Below are positions 52,195 through 59,873 of a stretch of DNA of 64,000 nucleotides, piece after piece; within the stretch, counting starts at the first letter, position 1; every line of letters begins with the position of its first letter. Under the pieces are notes generated by a model. That model was given only the letters and a program-made list of their open reading frames with translations. It was not told the DNA's origin and did not search any database. The DNA is from Paraburkholderia polaris (lineage in GTDB: Bacteria > Pseudomonadota > Gammaproteobacteria > Burkholderiales > Burkholderiaceae): assembly GCF_012927345.1 (NCBI RefSeq), contig NZ_JABBGJ010000031.1, positions 1 through 64,000 of the forward strand, in the 5' to 3' direction. The translations under genes and the position numbers were made by a program.

Positions 52195-52212
52195 TCGATG
52201 CGCGGTAGCGCG
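52195..52212 (-). repeat. TCGATGCG hairpin, copy 6
   Basis: TCGATGCGCG-GTA-GCGCG with GAGGGTGTGG after it, 110 bases from copy 5. Confidence 0.6.
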
Positions 52213-52538
52213 AGGGTGTGGAGAGAGCTTACGGGCGCTGGCAATGCGTCTAGCCTCCGAATGGTGAACAAAATCGATCGGCTTTCGCTTCCCCATGCCC
52301 ACGGTCTTCGCGGGAGACTGTGCGTACCGAACCAGATCAAGTGAGAAATGCGCGCCGCTCCAGCACCACGATTCGACATCAATGCGTATGCCGACGGCGT
52401 TAGCTCCCGTCTGGTGTTGTCCTTTCGCCTGCCCCTACTCGCCGCCGTCCGCGCGCAGCCATCCTTGCGGGCGAAGCCTTGACTTCCCCGGCAACGAGTT
52501 ACGTTCAATCAGGATCACTCACCCATGAGGCCGCCTCT

Positions 52539-53309
52539 ATGACTTCCGTAATCCCTACCGTCAGTCCCGAAACCGTTCGCAAAGCGAAAATTGTAAAGTG
52601 GCTCGTCATCGCGGCCGGCATCGCGATCGGCGCTCCCGCCGCTCTGCTCCTCTTGAAGGGCTTGATTGCCCTGATTGCCGCCGGCGTCATCGGCCTCGCT
52701 GCGATTTATCTCGGCCCGGTGGTCGAGATGAAGCTGCGCAACGCGCGCGTCAAGATGGTCGTTGCGGAAGCGCATTCCAACCCGATTGAGACTCTAATGA
52801 ATCAATTGGCCGACAAGCGACAGTCCGCCGCCGAATTTGCCGATCGCATCACCGACTTTCGCACGGAAGTCAAGGGCTTCCAGGACAAGGTCGGCCAATT
52901 TAAGAAACAGTATCCAGACGATGCGCCGCGCTTCGATGCTCAACTCGCGACGATGCAGCAGTTGCTGCATTTCCGCGAAGATAGATACAAACAGGTCAAT
53001 GCAGAACTCGACAACTTCTCTCATGCCATCGACCGCGCGAAGGCGATGTGGGACATGTCGCAAGCCGCGCAACGCATGAACAAGGTCGCAGGCCAGCAAT
53101 CCGGGGACGCGTTCGAGCAGATCAAGACCGATGCGTCCATCGACTCCGTCATGAAGTCGGTGAACACCGCGTTCAGCCAGATGGAAACTGCGCTACTCGA
53201 CAACCCGGAAGTGAAGCAGGCGCAGCAGGCCGCGCTAGAGCATGACGTACAGCCGGCGATCGCCGCTGCTCCGCGCGTCGCCATCGGTTCTCAGAGCCCG
53301 CAGCAGTAA
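52539..53309 (+). CDS. Membrane-anchored coiled-coil protein
   Basis: Predicted 256 residues from ATG 52539 (GAGG upstream). Two adjacent spans at about 18-38 and 41-60 (VKWLVIAAGIAIGAPAALLLL, LIALIAAGVIGLAAIYLG), then a long helical region with heptad-like charge pattern (NQLADKRQSAAEFADRITDF, FREDRYKQVNAELDNFSHAI) and a Pro/Ala tail. It recalls PspA-like or DUF-type stress scaffolds but lacks a family signature. First gene of a plus-strand envelope cluster, 29 bases before the solute-binding protein gene. Confidence 0.65.
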   Translation: MTSVIPTVSPETVRKAKIVKWLVIAAGIAIGAPAALLLLKGLIALIAAGVIGLAAIYLGPVVEMKLRNARVKMVVAEAHSNPIETLMNQLADKRQSAAEFADRITDFRTEVKGFQDKVGQFKKQYPDDAPRFDAQLATMQQLLHFREDRYKQVNAELDNFSHAIDRAKAMWDMSQAAQRMNKVAGQQSGDAFEQIKTDASIDSVMKSVNTAFSQMETALLDNPEVKQAQQAALEHDVQPAIAAAPRVAIGSQSPQQ

Positions 53310-53338
53310 GCCCCTTCAACAACATAGCGAGATCAAAA

Positions 53339-54484
53339 ATGAATAACATCGGAAAGATTCTCGGCGGGGTTGCGTTCATCGTGGTCCTCGCCGTCGCATG
53401 GTTTTTCCAGCAAGGCGGGCTGTCCAAGCTGAGCGGAGCCAATCAGCAGACCGCGATTCAGGCGCCAGGCGCCCCAAACAGCATCGACACGGGCACGCCC
53501 ACGTCGCCTTCCAACGCTGCCCTGCCCGTTGGCTACAAGCCTGACACGGACGCGCTCAAGGGTATCGTGAACAATGGCCTAGTGCGCGTCTCGGTGGAAA
53601 ACCCGAGCGCTCCGTTCTACGACGACGAGAACGGCGGTCCAGCCCACGGGTTCAACGTCGATTTCGCGAGACTGCTCTTTGCCGACCCTTCCTTCAACAC
53701 CGGCGGCAAACAGGTGACGGTCGACATGCATCATGAGGTCGATACATACGTTGGCGTGCCAAAGCAACTGCTCGCAACGGATGCGAACGGTAACCGCACC
53801 GTAGACATCGCGATGGACGGCCTGACTTTTTCGGACAATACGCCGCCGGGTGTCGTCTACTCGATCCCCTACGTCGACGATTTTGGTTACGCACTGATCG
53901 TCCGCAACGGCTCGCCCATCCACACGACGACGGACCTCGCCGGCAAGCGCGTGGGCATTCTCAAGGGTGACCCGAACGTCCGGGAGTTCGTGACAAGCCA
54001 GTACCCGAGCACGACGTTTGTGGAAGAAGACGATGCCGATCCGGCCTTTATCCAGAAGAGCGTAGACAGCGGTGCAGTGGATGCGTTTATCTACGACTAC
54101 CCGTTCGCGGTGGACTCGATCAAGGGCACGGATCTGCAGTTCGCGATCACGAAGCTGGAAGGCTCGACTATCCAGTACAAGATCGGCGTACGCGCCCAAG
54201 ATCAGAGCCTCCGGATTTATCTCGACGCGGCAATCGCCAAGGTCAAGCAGTCGCCCGCCTATCTCGACCTGCTACGCAAGTATTTTGTGAGCAGCCAGAC
54301 CGAGACCCACGCAGCTGCGGCTGGCGAGCGCACCTATGCCGTGCGTCCGCGCGACACCCTGAACCTGATCGCCGCGAGCCAACTTGGCGACGGCCAACGG
54401 TACCGCGACATCCAGAAACGTAACAATCTCGCGAACCCGAACCTCATCATGGTAGGGCAGAAGCTGGTTATTCCGTCTCGATAA
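53339..54484 (+). CDS. Membrane-anchored solute-binding protein fused to LysM
   Basis: Predicted 381 residues. A non-cleaved-looking N-terminal anchor (ILGGVAFIVVLAVAWFFQQ) and a linker rich in Pro/Ser/Thr to about 60. Residues 75-315 match family 3 solute-binding proteins: NGLVRVSVENPSAPFYDDEN, GFNVDFARLLF, VDIAMDGLTFSDNTPPGVV, LAGKRVGILKGDPN, VDSGAVDAFIYDYPFAV. The C-terminal 50 residues are a LysM domain (TYAVRPRDTLNLIAASQLGDG...NLIMVGQKLVIPS), which binds peptidoglycan. This fusion would hold a ligand sensor between membrane and cell wall. No permease or ATPase gene follows, so transport is unlikely; sensing is the better guess. Confidence 0.82.
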   Translation: MNNIGKILGGVAFIVVLAVAWFFQQGGLSKLSGANQQTAIQAPGAPNSIDTGTPTSPSNAALPVGYKPDTDALKGIVNNGLVRVSVENPSAPFYDDENGGPAHGFNVDFARLLFADPSFNTGGKQVTVDMHHEVDTYVGVPKQLLATDANGNRTVDIAMDGLTFSDNTPPGVVYSIPYVDDFGYALIVRNGSPIHTTTDLAGKRVGILKGDPNVREFVTSQYPSTTFVEEDDADPAFIQKSVDSGAVDAFIYDYPFAVDSIKGTDLQFAITKLEGSTIQYKIGVRAQDQSLRIYLDAAIAKVKQSPAYLDLLRKYFVSSQTETHAAAAGERTYAVRPRDTLNLIAASQLGDGQRYRDIQKRNNLANPNLIMVGQKLVIPSR

Positions 54485-54678
54485 CGACCGACCTGAACAA
54501 GAGCGATCGTACGCCTGCGCGAAGTCGATTACCTCAACGCGGGGCACCCGAGTAGGCGAGCGAAGTTTTAGGGTGTTCCGGACAACATGCCCCAGGCCTG
54601 CTCCGTGGACACTTGACAAAGGCGCACGACAGCTACGCTGAATAGCATGTTGACCCTTCACCGAATCGGGAGATCGCG

Positions 54679-54807
54679 ATGGAATTCGTCGCTCAAGTGC
54701 GTGACGCTCATGGCAAGCAGGCCGTGATCGTGGAAGCTGAAACCATAGAAAAGGCTCGCAAGGAGCTAATCGAAATGGGCTACCTCGCAGTCATCTGGAT
54801 CATGTAG
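54679..54807 (+). CDS. 42-residue protein
   Basis: ATG 54679 follows GGGAG. The product MEFVAQVRDAHGKQAVIVEA...ends VIWIM. The pattern strand, DxxGK, strand, EA-x-T-x-E-K-A-R-K-E-L resembles the first unit of GspF/PilC N-terminal or KfrB-like modules, but it stops after one unit. A second coding-like frame without a standard start continues to about 54940 (HEQGDVIDYWEQPERQTIHD), so the gene may be a truncated remnant. Confidence 0.4.
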   Translation: MEFVAQVRDAHGKQAVIVEAETIEKARKELIEMGYLAVIWIM

Positions 54808-54961
54808 TACAGAACTGCTGCATGAGCAGGGTGACGTAATCGACTACTGGGAACAGCCTGAGCGGCAAACTATTCATGACTCGTATGCGCGAGACCGGGA
54901 GCTTCCGGTGGATCTGAGGGTCACCAAGGGCTGTAAGTAACAACGGAAAAGGATAAGAACC

Positions 54962-55354
54962 ATGCTCGAATTATTGATGGGTTTCTGGATCGGGCGCGCG
55001 ACGAAGGGAGCTAATCCTTTCGTCGTGGTGGCGAGCTTCATCATCGCGCTGGCGATGCTCGCTCTGATGGCCGGGAGCTGGGTGGCGATTTGGCACTTTA
55101 GCCCTCAAGCCGTGCAGGTCGTCCAGTGGAGCGGCATCGCCAGGTACGTGCCGTTCCTCGACCTGCGCCTTCACGAGGTTGGCGTGCAGGGCCCTTGGGC
55201 GATCAGCATGGAGTTGCCGTCGCGACTCGCACTCTGCTCGGTCGCAATGCTGGTGATCGGCTTCATTTTTATGGCTGCGGTCATGCTGCTGAACATCACA
55301 ACCACTGTTGTCGTGCAGGCGGTAAAACGCTTGAGCAACAGAGCACACGCATAA
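54962..55354 (+). CDS. Integral membrane protein
   Basis: Predicted 130 residues (AAGGAT upstream). Spans at about 20-45 (FVVVASFIIALAMLALMAGSWVAIW) and 80-115 (LALCSVAMLVIGFIFMAAVMLLNITTTVVV), and an amphipathic start MLELLMGFWIGRATKG. Second-to-last loop is short. It belongs to the plus-strand cluster of small envelope genes; function unknown. Confidence 0.6.
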   Translation: MLELLMGFWIGRATKGANPFVVVASFIIALAMLALMAGSWVAIWHFSPQAVQVVQWSGIARYVPFLDLRLHEVGVQGPWAISMELPSRLALCSVAMLVIGFIFMAAVMLLNITTTVVVQAVKRLSNRAHA

Positions 55355-55393
55355 CGCGGAAAAGTAGGTCTACGCTTAAGCCCCAAGGAGCCT

Positions 55394-55726
55394 ATGAATA
55401 TCCACGATATCAAACTCATCGCCAGTGCCGTTCGTGCCGGCGAGGAAAGCGCCCAGAAGGGGGAAGTCGGCAATCCATTCGACGGTGTGAATGAGCATCT
55501 GCGTCTGGCCTTCCATTTCGGGTGGTCCGCACAGCAACCCATGGGCGATAGCTTCTACACGGTGGAAACATTGCTGCGCCTCGCTACCTCGGTGAAACAT
55601 CCCGTCCGGTTCCCCGTGCGCGGCGTCGACTGCGATCGCGCCGACTGCCTTGCCGAGATCGACAAAGGCGTTTCGGTCCATCCGCTCGCCCCAGGCGATC
55701 CGGTCAGCCCGCTCCAGCCGGTGTGA
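55394..55726 (+). CDS. Hypothetical protein
   Basis: Predicted 110 residues, start after AAGGAG. MNIHDIKLIASAVRAGEESAQ, then NPFDGVNEHLRLAFHFGWSAQQ, which recalls the ribosome-modulation-like short proteins with a PF...W pattern seen on plasmids; a CDRADC pair lies near 80. Soluble. Function unknown. Confidence 0.55.
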   Translation: MNIHDIKLIASAVRAGEESAQKGEVGNPFDGVNEHLRLAFHFGWSAQQPMGDSFYTVETLLRLATSVKHPVRFPVRGVDCDRADCLAEIDKGVSVHPLAPGDPVSPLQPV

Positions 55727-55782
55727 AAGGCGCCGATAGAGCAGCGCTGCGATCTATCAACCATCCAGAAGGAAATCAATCC

Positions 55783-56013
55783 ATGAAAAAAACAGTCGTA
55801 GCATCTTCCGTCGCCGTGATCCTGATTTTCGGCGCCGGTCAGGCCCTGGCGGCAGGTTGCCTCAAGGGAGCCGCAGTTGGCGCTCTCGCCGGTCACGTTG
55901 CCGGGCATCACGCGGTTGTTGGGGCTATTGCTGGCTGCGCGATCGGTCACCACGTGGCGAAGGACAAGGCGAAAAAAGCCGCACAGGATAGCGCTACCGC
56001 GCAGGTCCACTAA
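55783..56013 (+). CDS. Small secreted Gly/Ala-rich protein (glycine-zipper-like)
   Basis: Predicted 76 residues from ATG 55783 (AAGGAAAT upstream). Sec signal KKTVVASSVAVILIFGAGQALA, then GCLKGAAVGALAGHVAGHHAV and GAIAGCAIGHHVAKDKAK: alternating Gly with two Cys and several His, as in glycine-zipper outer-membrane-associated proteins. A Cys close to the signal end (AAGCLKG) leaves a lipoprotein possible, though the lipobox is not classical. Confidence 0.65.
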   Translation: MKKTVVASSVAVILIFGAGQALAAGCLKGAAVGALAGHVAGHHAVVGAIAGCAIGHHVAKDKAKKAAQDSATAQVH

Positions 56014-56027
56014 TTCGCAGGGCATAG

Positions 56028-56273
56028 ATGCAAACCGTTGCCATTTTCGCCCTCGCATTGTGCACGCTGTCCATAGCGCAGACGCTCCGCACGGCTCGCC
56101 GGCATCTGCTCGCGATGGTGCACGCGTTGGGGTGCGCGGGCGTCATCGCAGGCGAACTCGTGCCTTGGCCGTTCGATCTGCGCATAGCGATCTGGATCGC
56201 GTTTGTGGGCAGCGCAATCTGCGGCGGCAGCAAGATGCGCAAGCGCGAATTCGACAGGAGGAGCAATCGGTGA
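56028..56273 (+). CDS. Small membrane protein
   Basis: Predicted 81 residues: signal-like start MQTVAIFALALCTLSIAQTL, second span HLLAMVHALGCAGVIAGELV and third AIWIAFVGSAICGG with a basic end. The stop codon overlaps the GTG of the next gene. Confidence 0.55.
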   Translation: MQTVAIFALALCTLSIAQTLRTARRHLLAMVHALGCAGVIAGELVPWPFDLRIAIWIAFVGSAICGGSKMRKREFDRRSNR

Positions 56274-56482
56274 GCAAAGACGATGGAAAGACGCTGCCGG
56301 GTTGGACATTGCTGGTCAACATAGCTGCGCCCGTCATGGCCACTATGATCCTGGTGTCATGCCGCGACTTCGGGCTGTCATGGGCGATCGGAATTCCGGC
56401 TGCCGTGGTTGTCGTCGTCGGTGGCTTGCTTTGGGAAAGGAGCATTGAACGCAGGTACATTCGACCGCGAAGGCGCAGGTAA
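56270..56482 (+). CDS. Small membrane protein (GTG start)
   Basis: Predicted 70 residues from GTG 56270, preceded by AGGAGG and overlapping the previous stop by four bases. Two spans: WTLLVNIAAPVMATMILVSC and WAIGIPAAVVVVVGGLLW, ending with RRYIRPRRRR. Phage holin-like size and topology, but no lysis gene is nearby; function unknown. Confidence 0.55.
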   Translation: MSKDDGKTLPGWTLLVNIAAPVMATMILVSCRDFGLSWAIGIPAAVVVVVGGLLWERSIERRYIRPRRRR

Positions 56483-56487
56483 CGCCG

Positions 56488-56835
56488 ATGACGCTCTCTG
56501 AGGCTGCAATCGCCGTCATGTTGTCCGTAATCGGTGTCCTCGCGACGCTGCATTCGCTCTTCGAGGCGACCTCAATCCTGCTAGATAAAAGGCTCGTGGG
56601 CATCGTGCGCCGTTCGAGAGCCCTGGCGCGCATGCTGCGCGCGACGATCTTCAGTGGCGCAGTTGTTCTGGCGTTCTGGACCATGAGCGCCGGAGGGCTC
56701 ACCACAAGCCGATCCTTTGCCTACGCAATTGCCTTTTTCGTCCTCACGGCATCCATTCCCGTTGGCTCCTATGCGTGGTTCTCGATGTCGCTGAGTCGAC
56801 AACGACGAAAGGCGAACGCACGGCCAAGGGACTGA
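56488..56835 (+). CDS. Small membrane protein
   Basis: Predicted 115 residues; three spans at about 5-28 (EAAIAVMLSVIGVLATLHSLF), 52-72 (ATIFSGAVVLAFWTMSAGG) and 80-102 (FAYAIAFFVLTASIPVGSYAW). Last of five plus-strand small genes with tight spacing, so one operon from 54962 to 56835 is likely. Confidence 0.55.
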   Translation: MTLSEAAIAVMLSVIGVLATLHSLFEATSILLDKRLVGIVRRSRALARMLRATIFSGAVVLAFWTMSAGGLTTSRSFAYAIAFFVLTASIPVGSYAWFSMSLSRQRRKANARPRD

Positions 56836-56897
56836 ACGGCAAAACTTCGGCGCGTGCGCGCCCCCACGCCCCGCGCGACCTCCGTGCCTTGTCGCGC

Positions 56898-57548
56898 TCA
56901 CGCGACCTCGTCTACTTCAGTTTGCTGGTTGCTACAGGCTGCGATGCGCTCGCCGGTCCGTTCGAGCCCGCGAATGTCTGGCGGCGCTGGAGCCGGCGGG
57001 GAGGCTTGAGACGCCAGTGTGCCCACAGCTTGTTCAGCGTGAGCGTGGTGTGCACCACGGCGCTTTTTCGTCCGCAATGCCAGTAGCGTGCCCCGGCAGT
57101 TCGGCGCACCGCACAGGCAGGCGAATCGCTCGCGAAGTGCGCGCGTGATTCGGCCGTCGACCATCAGCCCATAGTCGATGCTCAGTTCCTCGCCTTCGCT
57201 GATCGTGCGTAGGGCGCAGATAAAGATCCGGCCGCCATAATCCACAGCTTCGCAGTTCGGCGCGCACGAATGGTTTATCCACCTCGATGAGTTTCCGCCG
57301 GCGGCGCCATCGATCACGGTGCCGTCACCAATATCAAAAAAATACGTTAAGTCCGGATGTTCCGGGTCAGCCGGTGGCCGGCTCGCCGCGATGGTCCAAT
57401 CCACCCGTTCGCCCGCGTATTCGACCAGCACCTCCTCGGCGTGAAGCCGACGTAGCGCGAACACGCCACGTCCATGAATGGCCGAGCGCCGAACAGCGAT
57501 GCGGCGGATCTGACGGGCGTCCTGACGTACGACAATAGAGTTCGACAT
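56898..57548 (-). CDS. SET-domain protein (lysine methyltransferase fold)
   Basis: Predicted 216 residues. Complete SET core: RRSAIHGRGVFALRRLHAEEVLVEYAGERV at the start (split here GRGVFA and LVEYAGE), WINHSCAPNCEAVDYGG (the NHSC motif) at about 93, and EGEELSIDYGL (ELxxDY) at about 122, then a post-SET cysteine group CLCGAPNCRG. The C-terminal 50 residues are Ala/Pro-rich. SET enzymes use S-adenosylmethionine to methylate lysines. In bacteria such stand-alone SET genes occur sporadically and their substrates are mostly unknown. It is convergent with the small membrane-protein operon. Confidence 0.85.
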   Translation of the reverse strand: MSNSIVVRQDARQIRRIAVRRSAIHGRGVFALRRLHAEEVLVEYAGERVDWTIAASRPPADPEHPDLTYFFDIGDGTVIDGAAGGNSSRWINHSCAPNCEAVDYGGRIFICALRTISEGEELSIDYGLMVDGRITRALRERFACLCGAPNCRGTLLALRTKKRRGAHHAHAEQAVGTLASQASPPAPAPPDIRGLERTGERIAACSNQQTEVDEVA

Positions 57549-57793
57549 ACTGGGCAGCATTCCTCGGTCAACGCGCGGCTGCGGGCCAAGGTGTCATGTC
57601 CCGACACCCGCCAACGGCCGATAGATTTTCTGAACACGACGAGATGCGTCTTCGATCGTTTGACCGCAACCGGCGCGACGTCGTGCTCCTCGAACGATAC
57701 CCGGCGCTGCTGGAGCACGCAACTTGCCGAAAATCCCGGCACTGCACGGGCATCTGGTGATTCGGGAACAGAGAACGAGCACAAATAGAAAAA

Positions 57794-57818
57794 GCCCGCT
57801 GCCCCCCCCTTTGCGGGC
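57794..57818 (-). terminator. Intrinsic terminator of the 123-residue gene
   Basis: GCCCGC / GCGGGC hairpin; on the minus strand it is followed by a TTTTT run. It lies about 40 bases beyond the stop at 57856. The remaining bases from 57549 hold no supported gene. Confidence 0.7.
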
Positions 57819-57855
57819 GGGATGTGGCGGGCTGCGTCAATCTGCTTTTTTGGAT

Positions 57856-58227
57856 TCAGGTGATGGATACGTATTTCATCCATTCGTCGGCGGAAGGCAG
57901 CGTCCGGACTAACGCGACGGCCCCTATCTCGGCTTCGGCGACCTCGACGACCGTGCCGTTGTTAATCGCCGCCTGCAGATAAAAGAGCAATGAGAGCACT
58001 GCTACGCCGTACTCGTCGGCGATTGCGCCCACCGACTCGACACCCGCAAGCAGCTCGCTGACGAAACGCGAGGCAAGCATGGACCGGTTCATAGCGTGGA
58101 TTGCCACGAGCACCAGATTCGCCTGCCCCTCGGGATCATCAGCGGGAACAGCATCAGCGCTAAGCGCGCCGCAAGTGACGAGACAATCCAAGACACCGTC
58201 GGCAAAGTCCGAACAGGAGTAAGCCAT
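57856..58227 (-). CDS. Hypothetical protein
   Basis: Predicted 123 residues: helical, Ala/Val-rich (VLDCLVTCGALSADAVPADD, ANLVLVAIHAMNRSMLASRF, GAIADEYGVAVLSLLFYLQA). Start fixed by GGAGC in the recurrent leader. Own terminator downstream, so probably monocistronic. No family is recognised. Confidence 0.6.
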   Translation of the reverse strand: MAYSCSDFADGVLDCLVTCGALSADAVPADDPEGQANLVLVAIHAMNRSMLASRFVSELLAGVESVGAIADEYGVAVLSLLFYLQAAINNGTVVEVAEAEIGAVALVRTLPSADEWMKYVSIT

Positions 58228-58294
58228 TTTCTGCTCCGAAAGGTGATTTCGACGCGGAGCCCCCCCTCACGGGACGTTGCCCCGCAGAGGGTTT
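58228..58294 (-). promoter_or_regulatory. Recurrent structured leader (123-residue gene)
   Basis: Minus strand: AAACCCTC...GCGGGG-CAACG-TCCCGTGAGGG forming the double hairpin, GGGG, then GGCTCCG (58255-58260 core) paired with CGGAGC (58233-58238); AGAAA and ATG follow. Confidence 0.7.
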
Positions 58295-58425
58295 AAGGTT
58301 AATTCGGCAACATCACGACTACGAGGTAGCCGAGGGGACGCGCGCAGACCACCATCGATAACGCTATTGCGTTATCGACAAAGTGCGTTTCAGTGAGCGA
58401 CAGGAACAGCGCGCACGTGGTTGGA

Positions 58426-58707
58426 CTAACCGCTCACGCCGACCGCCATTTCCGGATTCCAGACCGCAACAAGCTGAGCGTCTACCATCCAGAAAACCTG
58501 TTCGTCGGTCCCGGCAATGCGTCCTTCGCCACGAGTGGCATCGGGAAATTGATTGCCGATATCGACGAGCAAGGCATCAAGGGCATACGCCGTTTTTGCC
58601 TGGCCGAATCCGTGGCTGTACACCAGATCGAGCAATTCGCGCGACTTGCTGTAGGCAGCAGCCGGCGAGGTGGTTGCTTTCATCGCTTGCGTCTGAGTAT
58701 TCGTCAT
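58426..58707 (-). CDS. Small hypothetical protein
   Basis: Predicted 93 residues from ATG 58707 (GAGGT upstream). MTNTQTQAMKATTSPAAAYS then helices SRELLDLVYSHGFGQAKTAY and ALDALLVDIGNQFPDATRGE, strand DEQVFWMVDAQLVAVWNP. A CAACC...GGTTG hairpin lies upstream, but it does not follow the recurrent leader pattern well. Function unknown. Confidence 0.5.
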   Translation of the reverse strand: MTNTQTQAMKATTSPAAAYSKSRELLDLVYSHGFGQAKTAYALDALLVDIGNQFPDATRGEGRIAGTDEQVFWMVDAQLVAVWNPEMAVGVSG

Positions 58708-58823
58708 CGTGACCTCAAAGAAATTGACAACCGTACCCGCGAGGGTGGTTGCCCTGAAGAGACAAAGAAGTGGTGATTTTCTTAACGTGGCAGCATCGCG
58801 ACCGCGAAAAGAGCACGCCGCTC

Positions 58824-59006
58824 TCAAGCGGCGCTGCGGACGACCGGTTCGACCGAAACGGTCAGCCATACGCCGTCGACCAGCACGTCACGGAAGCGAC
58901 TGCCGTTCATCTCGTAGGTGTGCGTCGTGCCCATGCGCGGTTGCGCAGGACGGATGCCGACCGTCAGAGTCTTAACAGCACGAGCGGAATTGCGAATGGA
59001 TTTCAT
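58824..59006 (-). CDS. Small hypothetical protein
   Basis: Predicted 60 residues, basic: MKSIRNSARAVKTLTVGIRP, then strands TTHTYEMNGSRFRDVLVDG and WLTVSVEPVVRSA. Short beta-rich protein; start fixed by GAGGAA within the recurrent leader. Confidence 0.5.
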   Translation of the reverse strand: MKSIRNSARAVKTLTVGIRPAQPRMGTTHTYEMNGSRFRDVLVDGVWLTVSVEPVVRSAA

Positions 59007-59068
59007 GACGTTCCTCAGGTAGAGCGCGAGGAACGCCCCATACGGGACGTGCCCGCAAGGGAGATGAC
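59007..59068 (-). promoter_or_regulatory. Recurrent structured leader (60-residue gene)
   Basis: Minus strand: CTCCCTTG, CGGG-CACGT-CCCG hairpin, TATGGGGCG, then CGTTCCTC (59028-59035) paired perfectly over 8 bp with GAGGAACG (59009-59016), which contains the Shine-Dalgarno sequence; ATG 2 bases later. Confidence 0.7.
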
Positions 59069-59167
59069 AATCCGGTCTGTGGCCAGGTGGCCGCGATCCG
59101 GGTTTCAGTGATTTAACTCAATGCAAAAAAGTGATGAAGAAGCACGTCAACTCAATGACCGGAAAAA

Positions 59168-59653
59168 TCACGCGGCGACCTGAACGCTCTCCTGCTGCAC
59201 CACAGTCAGGAGATCCATGGCCGTCTTCCAGTCGATCAGTCCTTCGGCGTGTCGCTGCATGATTGCGCTGCGCTTGACGCCTTGAGCCCACCGAACAGTC
59301 AGAGCGAGTCGATCCAGTGCACCCGCGTCAATTTTTCGATAGCCGGACTGAATCATGTCTTCTACGGCGTCGACCAACGTGTCGTAGCTACCGTGACCCG
59401 AAAACCCGCTTTCGTCGAAGTACTGGATGCGCCATTTTTCTGGCCGGGAAACGTCCGGAAGAACGAATGCCCATCGGTCTCCAGATGTCGTGACGCACTC
59501 CACGCCGATCGGTTCGCCGTTGAAGCGGCGCATCAATCTCCGATAGGCAAGTTGCTGCGGGATGGCGAATTCAATCAGGTGCGCCCGAAAGCCGGGATCA
59601 AGATCACGACGGTCGGTAACGAGGCGTGCCCAAGCAGAGGTGCGAAAAATCAT
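59168..59653 (-). CDS. Hypothetical protein
   Basis: Predicted 161 residues from ATG 59653; the 11 codons upstream fall inside the leader hairpin. MIFRTSAWARLVTDRRDLDP, then FAIPQQLAYRRLMRRFNGEP, WAFVLPDVSRPEKWRIQYFD and a C-terminal helical part. No family is recognised. Probably monocistronic. Confidence 0.55.
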   Translation of the reverse strand: MIFRTSAWARLVTDRRDLDPGFRAHLIEFAIPQQLAYRRLMRRFNGEPIGVECVTTSGDRWAFVLPDVSRPEKWRIQYFDESGFSGHGSYDTLVDAVEDMIQSGYRKIDAGALDRLALTVRWAQGVKRSAIMQRHAEGLIDWKTAMDLLTVVQQESVQVAA

Positions 59654-59716
59654 TTGAAGGGGGCTCCATGAAATTGCATGGAGCACGCCCCACGGGACGT
59701 GTCCCGTGCGGGTAAA
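59654..59716 (-). promoter_or_regulatory. Recurrent structured leader (161-residue gene), clearest copy
   Basis: Minus strand: TTTACCCG, CACGGGAC-AC-GTCCCGTG (perfect inverted repeat, 59691-59708), GGGGCGT, then GCTCCATG (59677-59684) paired perfectly over 8 bp with CATGGAGC (59663-59670). GGAG is thus fully base-paired; ATG lies 9 bases after this stem. Confidence 0.72.
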
Positions 59717-59741
59717 TGAGATTGGCCGTGGGACGGCCGGA

Positions 59742-59759
59742 TCGATGCGTCAAAGACGC
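59742..59759 (-). repeat. TCGATGCG hairpin, copy 7
   Basis: TCGATGCGTC-AAA-GACGC followed by GTGGGATTG. Confidence 0.6.
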
Positions 59760-59855
59760 GTGGGATTGAGAAGGGGATACGCCGCCAGCACTTTGCCCAT
59801 GAGGGCAAACCATAAACAACACACTGCTTACGCACGTAGTGCGTGCACAGTCCGG

Positions 59856-59873
59856 TCGATGCGCAGGATGCGC
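59856..59873 (-). repeat. TCGATGCG hairpin, copy 8
   Basis: TCGATGCGCA-GGA-TGCGC followed by GAGGTGTGG, 114 bases from copy 7. Confidence 0.6.

Larger units (their letters stand above)
52083..52538 (-). ncRNA. Hairpin array S4, candidate structured RNA
   Basis: The divergent spacer between 51989 and 52539 has no convincing gene but a run of tight hairpins: a TCGATGCG copy (52085-52102), GGTC-CCGAGA-GACC (52141-52154), CCGTATATACGG (52179-52190), a second TCGATGCG copy (52195-52212). With the terminator at 52057 the natural reading is a minus-strand structured RNA starting somewhere in 52230-52530. No promoter is identified. Confidence 0.5.
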
